DNA of 7,447 nucleotides from an uncultured Oligoflexia bacterium. Lineage in GTDB: Bacteria > Bdellovibrionota > Bacteriovoracia > Bacteriovoracales > Bacteriovoracaceae. Below, one piece after another: positions 6,100-7,447 of the stretch. The stretch spans positions 1-7,447 of the forward strand of contig CATLVA010000064.1 of assembly GCA_950060715.1 (NCBI GenBank). Reading direction: 5' to 3'. Every line of letters begins with the position of its first letter. Positions within the stretch are counted from its first letter, which is position 1. The notes beneath the pieces are model-generated. The model saw nothing but the letters and a program-made list of their open reading frames with translations, searched no databases and was not told the DNA's origin. The position numbers and the translations under genes were made by a program.

Positions 6100-6768
6100 A
6101 TGAGCGGGAAAATATTGATAGCAGAGGACAATGAAGTCCTCGTTAAATTGTACACTTCCTCTTTGCAAAATGACTATGAACTGCAGTTTGCTAGGAATGG
6201 AATAGAGGCTTTAAATCTCTTAGAGAAGTGGACTCCTGATATCATGATACTCGATATAATGATGCCAGATATGGATGGATACGAATTAATTTCAGCATTA
6301 AAAAATGACAAACGCTATAAGGACATTCCTGTCATTTTTTCTTCTGCTAAATCAGGCGTGACAAATAGAACTTCTGGTTATGAGTTCGGAGCAATTGGTT
6401 ATATAGAAAAGCCTTTTGAGATAGCTGAACTTCGATCGATCGTCAGATCAACGGTAAGACAATTTGGTAAGAACAAACCGATCTTAGAATTTAAAGGCGT
6501 TAAACTTAATCTTTTAAATAACAAGGTCGAGTGTGATGGAGAGTTAGTGGATTTCACTCTGAGTGAGTTTAACATCCTTGCCAAACTTGTTACTCAGCCA
6601 GATAGAGTTTTCTCCAGAGAGCAGTTATTGGATTGCTTGAAGGGTGATCATTTAAATGTGAGTGATAGGGTTGTAGATAGCCATGTCAGTGCAATTAGAA
6701 AAAAACTTAAAAAGTCCGAGCTCCAGATTAAGAGTAAATACGGAAGTGGATACTTTTTAAAGTCTTAG
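6100..6768 (+). CDS. OmpR/PhoB-family response regulator
   Basis: The 222-residue protein has a receiver domain (about 3-118): acidic Glu9/Asp10, phosphoacceptor Asp52 in ILDIMMPDMDG, Ser81 or Ser82 at the usual Thr/Ser position, and Lys104 before Pro105. A winged-helix DNA-binding domain follows (about 128-221), with FTLSEFNILAKL, the FSREQLL turn, recognition-helix pattern RVVDSHVSAIRKKL (190-203) and the final wing KYGSGYFL. Length and layout are standard for the family. It should be a transcription factor activated by one of the kinases encoded divergently on the other side of a 135-base region. A GTG at 6052 would add 16 residues (beginning with M-E-I-L-L). That extension is outside the receiver fold and covers the -10 element, so the ATG at 6100 is preferred. 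No Shine-Dalgarno is visible for either start. Confidence 0.92.
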   Translation: MSGKILIAEDNEVLVKLYTSSLQNDYELQFARNGIEALNLLEKWTPDIMILDIMMPDMDGYELISALKNDKRYKDIPVIFSSAKSGVTNRTSGYEFGAIGYIEKPFEIAELRSIVRSTVRQFGKNKPILEFKGVKLNLLNNKVECDGELVDFTLSEFNILAKLVTQPDRVFSREQLLDCLKGDHLNVSDRVVDSHVSAIRKKLKKSELQIKSKYGSGYFLKS

Positions 6769-6837
6769 GGCCTTTTTTTAAAGATTTCTCAATATTTCAT
6801 ACATACTTAAATCAAAAAGCTTTGTTTAAATAGTAAT

Positions 6838-7447
6838 ATGAAAGTTTTAGTCGTAGATGACAATTTACAGCTAAGGCTAATTACTGAAATGACCCTGAAA
6901 AAAATGGGAATGGAAGTTGAAACAGCGGTCAATGGTAAAGAAGCTTTAGGGAAGCTCCATGCGGATGAAGAAATTGGCTTTATCCTACTGGATATTATGA
7001 TGCCTGAACTTGATGGAATTGGCTTTTTGGAACAGGCGAGGGAGCTGCTCACTGAGCGTGATATTGATGTTTGTATGCTCACAGCGCTTGGCCAGATGGA
7101 TAAAGTTAAGAAATGCTTAAAAGAGGGAGCCGCTGATTATCTAGTGAAACCTGTTGATAAAGAGTTGCTGGCCGATAAATTGCGAATTTATGTTGATGGC
7201 TCAGATCAAACAGATTTTAGAGAAGTGAAAATGGACTGTTCCGGAAAGATCTTACTTCCAAGTGGTGCCATTGATATCAAACTCAAAAGTATTTATGAAA
7301 ATGGTATAAGCTTCACAACTGTGGGCAAGGAGCTTCCTACTCCAATGAGAATGTTCATTGAGTGTGATGAATTATCAAAACTCCTAGGGCAAAAGACCGT
7401 CCTGATTGTAAACACCTTTGATATGGCTTCCACCGGTAGGGATGAGA
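6838..7447 (+). CDS. response regulator with a possible PilZ-like C-terminal domain, cut off by window end
   Basis: The visible 203 residues begin MKVLVVDDNLQLRLITEM. The receiver domain (about 1-120) is complete: Asp7/Asp8, phosphoacceptor Asp52 in ILLDIMMPELDG, Thr82 and Lys104 before Pro105. From about 130 a different, beta-rich region starts (VKMDCSGKILLPSGAIDIKL, then SIYENGISFTTV, then PTPMRMFIECDEL). The second segment resembles the D-x-S-x-x-G strand region of PilZ domains. However, the Asp and Ser are not conserved and no RxxxR motif is visible, so binding of cyclic di-GMP is doubtful. The reading frame is open to the window end. It lies 69 bases after the OmpR-type regulator on the same strand, separated by a run of Ts (6773-6779) without a clear stem. 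No Shine-Dalgarno precedes the ATG; AT-rich -10-like sequence (TAAATA, 6827-6832) lies just upstream. Confidence 0.85.
   Translation, partial: MKVLVVDDNLQLRLITEMTLKKMGMEVETAVNGKEALGKLHADEEIGFILLDIMMPELDGIGFLEQARELLTERDIDVCMLTALGQMDKVKKCLKEGAADYLVKPVDKELLADKLRIYVDGSDQTDFREVKMDCSGKILLPSGAIDIKLKSIYENGISFTTVGKELPTPMRMFIECDELSKLLGQKTVLIVNTFDMASTGRDE

Noticed and set aside
6769..6837. Terminator between the two response regulator genes
   Set aside because: A run of seven Ts is present, but I found no stable stem before it; CTTTTTAAAG and CTTTTTTTAAAG here form a near direct repeat, not a hairpin.
6807..7082. Minus-strand 91-codon open frame, serine-rich
   Set aside because: It is antisense to the receiver domain of the second response regulator, where Asp52, Thr82 and Lys104 are all in place on the plus strand.

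Overview
The window is AT-rich bacterial DNA (roughly 38% GC by eye) with densely packed genes. A lipobox protein and LysR/OxyR and two-component families point to a Gram-negative, proteobacteria-like host. Bacteriovorax/Bdellovibrio-type bacteria are a low-confidence guess, because no taxon-defining gene is present. No rRNA, tRNA, CRISPR array, insertion sequence or phage gene is visible, and no gap exceeds 135 bases.

Left part (1-2197): a 3'-truncated oxyR-type LysR regulator (minus) carries both redox cysteines at the positions used in E. coli OxyR (199 and 208). It diverges from a ten-helix DMT/EamA transporter (742-1617, plus). A small lipoprotein of unknown function follows (1688-2197, plus). 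It ends only 2 bases from the stop of a convergent signalling operon.

Central part (2200-5964, minus): a three-gene operon in the order FIST-domain protein, atypical GAF-like histidine kinase, then a REC-histidine kinase fusion. Spacing is 2 bases between the first two stop/start pairs and an 8-base overlap between the next two, each with a clear Shine-Dalgarno. None of the three has a membrane segment, so this looks like a wholly cytosolic sensory pathway. The FIST protein would be the ligand-sensing part and the two kinases the phosphotransfer part. The likely starts of the first and third genes lie inside the longest open frames (5964 and 3348), chosen from Shine-Dalgarno positions.

Right part (6100-7447, plus): an OmpR/PhoB-type response regulator is divergent from the FIST operon across a 135-base intergenic region. 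It is followed by a second response regulator cut off by the window end, whose C-terminal part is possibly PilZ-like. The simplest model is FIST input to the LHN-type kinase and/or REC-kinase, then phosphotransfer to one or both regulators.

Two points stand out. The FIST-plus-kinase arrangement resembles the known NosP (FIST haemoprotein)/kinase pairs, but with two kinases and a cysteine-rich FIST protein. Separately, the four genes that start a transcription unit without a Shine-Dalgarno mostly have a -10-like TANNNT placed 6 bases before the ATG, which suggests leaderless mRNAs.
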